NCBI RefSeq assembly: GCF_900177715.1
Contig: NZ_FXWG01000001.1
Span: 682,001-746,000 of the forward strand
DNA: 64,000 bases
Direction: 5' to 3'
Source of the DNA: Altererythrobacter xiamenensis
GTDB lineage: Bacteria; Pseudomonadota; Alphaproteobacteria; Sphingomonadales; Sphingomonadaceae
The notes below the pieces were generated by a model. That model made no database searches. It saw only the letters and a program-made list of their open reading frames with translations, and had not been told where the DNA came from. How positions within the stretch are numbered: position 1 is the stretch's first letter; the number at the start of each line of letters is the position of its first letter. The position numbers were made by a program, and so were the translations under genes. Below, piece after piece: positions 61,956 to 64,000 of the stretch.

Positions 61956-63756
61956 ACTCAACGATACCATCCACCGCGTGACCGAGCGCGTGATCGAACG
62001 TTCGAAGCCGGGCCGTACAGCCTATCTCGAAATGATGGACCGCGAAGCCGATCGCATGCCGGAGCGGTCGGAGGTGTCCTGTTCGGTGCTCGCCCATGCC
62101 TATGCCGGGGCGACCGAAGATCAGGAAGCGCTCAAGGAAGGGCGCGGCCCGAACATCGGTATCGTCAGCGCCTATAACGACATGCTCTCCGCCCATCAGC
62201 CCTATGGCCGCTATCCCGAGCGGATGAAGATTTACGCCCGTGAGGTCGGCGCAACGGCGCAGGTCGCAGGCGCAACGCCGGCGATGTGTGACGGCGTGAC
62301 GCAGGGCGAAGACGGCATGGAATTGTCGCTCTTCAGCCGCGACGTGATCGCGCTCTCGACCGCCGTCGCATTGAGCCACCAGATGTATGACGGTGTCGCC
62401 GCGCTCGGCATTTGCGACAAGATCGTGCCCGGCCTCGTCATCGGCGCGCTTCGCTTCGGCCACCTGCCTTGCGTGTTCGTGCCATCGGGACCGATGCCCT
62501 CGGGCATTGCCAACAAGGAAAAGCAGCGCGTCCGCCAGCTCTATGCCGAAGGAAAGGTTGGCCGCGACGAGCTGCTCGCCAGCGAGATGGGGAGCTATCA
62601 CTCGCCCGGCACCTGCACTTTCTACGGCACGGCCAACTCCAACCAGATGATGATGGAGATGATGGGGCTGCACATTCCGGGCAGCGCCTTCGTCCAGCCG
62701 GGCACCAGGCTGCGCCAGGCGCTCGACAAGCGGGCAGTGCACCGGATCGCCGAGCTTTCAGGCACGCGCGAGAAGAACATGGCGCGCTGCATCGATGAAA
62801 AGGCGATCGTCAATGCCGCGGTCGGGCTGCTCGCCACCGGCGGATCGACCAATCACGCGATCCATATTCCGGCGATGGCGCGCGCGGCCGGAATCATCTT
62901 CGACTGGAATGATCTTTCGGAGCTTTCGCGCGCAGTACCGCTCATCGCGCGGGTCTACCCCAATGGCTCGGGCGATGTGAACCATTTCCACGATGCTGGC
63001 GGCATGGGTTACGTCATCGGCACGCTGCTCGACGAGGGACTTTGCCACCGCGACATCGTGACCGTGAGCGAGGGCGATCTGTCGGATTATGCGAAAGAGC
63101 CGGGGCTTGGCGAGGACGACGCGCTCGTCTGGCGCGAGACCGGCGAAAGCGGCGATATCGAAATGCTCCGCCCCGCCTCCGATCCGTTCCAGCCCGACGG
63201 CGGAATGCGGCTCGTCGAGGGCAATCTCGGGCGCGGCTGCTTCAAGAGTTCTGCGGTCGAAAAGGAACGCTGGACGATCGAGGCGCCGTGCCGCGTGTTC
63301 GAGGAACAGGCGGACGTGATGGCCGCGTTCAAGGCCGGCGAACTCGACCGGGACGTAGTGGTGGTCGTCCGCCATCAGGGGCCGCGCGCCAACGGCATGC
63401 CCGAACTCCACAGCCTCACCCCGCCGCTGGGAGTGCTGCAGGACCGCGGCTACCGCGTCGCACTGGTCACCGACGGGCGCATGTCGGGCGCATCGGGCAA
63501 GGTGCCGGCCGCGATCCACGTCACGCCCGAAGCATTGGGCGGCGGGCCGCTTTCCAGGCTACGCGACGGCGACACGGTCAAGGTCTGCGCCGCCACCGGA
63601 GAGCTCTCGACAACGGCCGATCTCGACGCGCGCGAGCCAGCGGCCAAGCCCGAGCCGAAGCTTGGCGTCGGGCGTGAACTCTTCGCCATGTTCCGCCACG
63701 GCGCGGATGGCGCAGAACAGGGAGGCAGCGCCATGCTCGCTGCGGCAGGACTGTGA
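61948..63756 (+). CDS. edd: Phosphogluconate dehydratase
   Basis: The [4Fe-4S] dehydratase turning 6-phosphogluconate into 2-keto-3-deoxy-6-phosphogluconate, the key Entner-Doudoroff step. The 602-residue product has the IlvD/Edd signatures [24 protein letters not shown] and [26 protein letters not shown], plus cluster cysteines in those blocks and GICDKIVPG. The ATG at 61948 overlaps the zwf stop and has GGAG upstream. It overlaps the glucokinase start (GTGA). Confidence 0.97.
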   Translation: MSKLNDTIHRVTERVIERSKPGRTAYLEMMDREADRMPERSEVSCSVLAHAYAGATEDQEALKEGRGPNIGIVSAYNDMLSAHQPYGRYPERMKIYAREVGATAQVAGATPAMCDGVTQGEDGMELSLFSRDVIALSTAVALSHQMYDGVAALGICDKIVPGLVIGALRFGHLPCVFVPSGPMPSGIANKEKQRVRQLYAEGKVGRDELLASEMGSYHSPGTCTFYGTANSNQMMMEMMGLHIPGSAFVQPGTRLRQALDKRAVHRIAELSGTREKNMARCIDEKAIVNAAVGLLATGGSTNHAIHIPAMARAAGIIFDWNDLSELSRAVPLIARVYPNGSGDVNHFHDAGGMGYVIGTLLDEGLCHRDIVTVSEGDLSDYAKEPGLGEDDALVWRETGESGDIEMLRPASDPFQPDGGMRLVEGNLGRGCFKSSAVEKERWTIEAPCRVFEEQADVMAAFKAGELDRDVVVVVRHQGPRANGMPELHSLTPPLGVLQDRGYRVALVTDGRMSGASGKVPAAIHVTPEALGGGPLSRLRDGDTVKVCAATGELSTTADLDAREPAAKPEPKLGVGRELFAMFRHGADGAEQGGSAMLAAAGL

Positions 63757-64000
63757 ACTATACCGCGAACCAGCTGGTCAGCGTCGATATCGGCGGCACC
63801 CACGCCCGCTTCGTGATCGCAACGATCGAAGACGATGGTTCGATCACTCTCGATGAGCCGATAACGCTCCACACCGAAGATCACGCGAGCTTCCAGACCG
63901 CATGGCAGGATTACCGCGAACAGAAGGGCGGCGCGCTGCCCGACGCCGTCAGCATGGCGATCGCCGGACCGGTCGGCGGCGACGTCATCCGCTTCACCAA
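63753..64000 (+). CDS. glk: Glucokinase (partial, cut by window end)
   Basis: The first ~83 residues of a glucokinase that phosphorylates glucose with ATP. The N-terminal phosphate-binding block [24 protein letters not shown] and the later [16 protein letters not shown] are typical of bacterial Glk. The GTG start at 63753 overlaps the edd stop by four bases. Gene order zwf-edd-glk is the usual Entner-Doudoroff operon of alphaproteobacteria; an eda gene is expected beyond the window. Confidence 0.9.
   Translation, partial: MNYTANQLVSVDIGGTHARFVIATIEDDGSITLDEPITLHTEDHASFQTAWQDYREQKGGALPDAVSMAIAGPVGGDVIRFT

Overview
The window is a gene-dense, GC-rich stretch of an alphaproteobacterial chromosome, most likely a member of the Sphingomonadales (Erythrobacter/Qipengyuania-like). 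The clues are ChpT of the CckA-ChpT-CtrA phosphorelay, a class A RNase P RNA, RpoH, a DUF3297 protein, a TorF-type porin, a TonB-dependent receptor under a TetR regulator, and an Entner-Doudoroff operon (zwf-edd-glk). I see no insertion sequence, prophage, CRISPR array or rRNA. Taxonomy is inferred from gene content only.

Layout. 0-10 kb: a TauE/SafE exporter, a two-gene NfrA/NfrB-like surface-glycan module, NhaA, glyoxalase I, a SIMPL protein, a TorF porin, a PPP phosphatase coupled to UDP-glucose dehydrogenase, and a TspO-related protein. 10-18 kb: a TIR-TolB-TPR protein, an FAD lactone-oxidase-like protein with an internal membrane helix, rnpB, an AmpD-like amidase, chpT, a JAMM peptidase, an RluD-type pseudouridine synthase and rpoH. 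18-24.7 kb: mtgA, a CDF metal exporter, an ECF sigma / RskA-type anti-sigma / fasciclin set, clpX and clpP. 24.9-31.2 kb: an amidase, trigger factor with a long Lys/Ala/Pro tail, tRNA-Leu, two tiny Pro-rich proteins, a DUF3297 protein, der and a DUF2721 protein. 31-38 kb: an exported unknown, bfr and bfd, a DUF418 protein, and a cluster of a Sel1/SPOR protein, ParA, an RHH-like protein and a TPR/SPOR lipoprotein. 38-46 kb: pyrB with a catalytically dead dihydroorotase homologue, sppA, a TetR gene divergent from a TonB receptor across a perfect operator-like palindrome, and tRNA-Val. 46-56.7 kb: a chemoreceptor, an alginate-export-type barrel, a sulfotransferase, then serS-surE-nlpD-K+ channel and rimO. 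56.9-64 kb: a free I9-like propeptide protein, a DUF6065-like unknown and a subtilase, then a transglutaminase, a possible 43-residue ORF, and zwf-edd-glk (glk is cut by the window end).

Several neighbours act together. zwf, edd and glk feed glucose into the Entner-Doudoroff route and overlap like one operon. bfd/bfr handle iron storage and release. pyrB is fused by overlap to a pseudo-DHOase that probably supports ATCase structurally. The ECF/anti-sigma/fasciclin set mirrors the SigK/RskA/MPT70-MPT83 arrangement of mycobacteria. ChpT sits in the same window as a ParA/SPOR cluster preceded by a CtrA-box-like sequence. The less ordinary parts are the ParA-RHH-SPOR cluster, the subtilase/free-propeptide locus, the TIR-TolB-TPR protein, the trigger-factor tail and the NfrAB-like pair.
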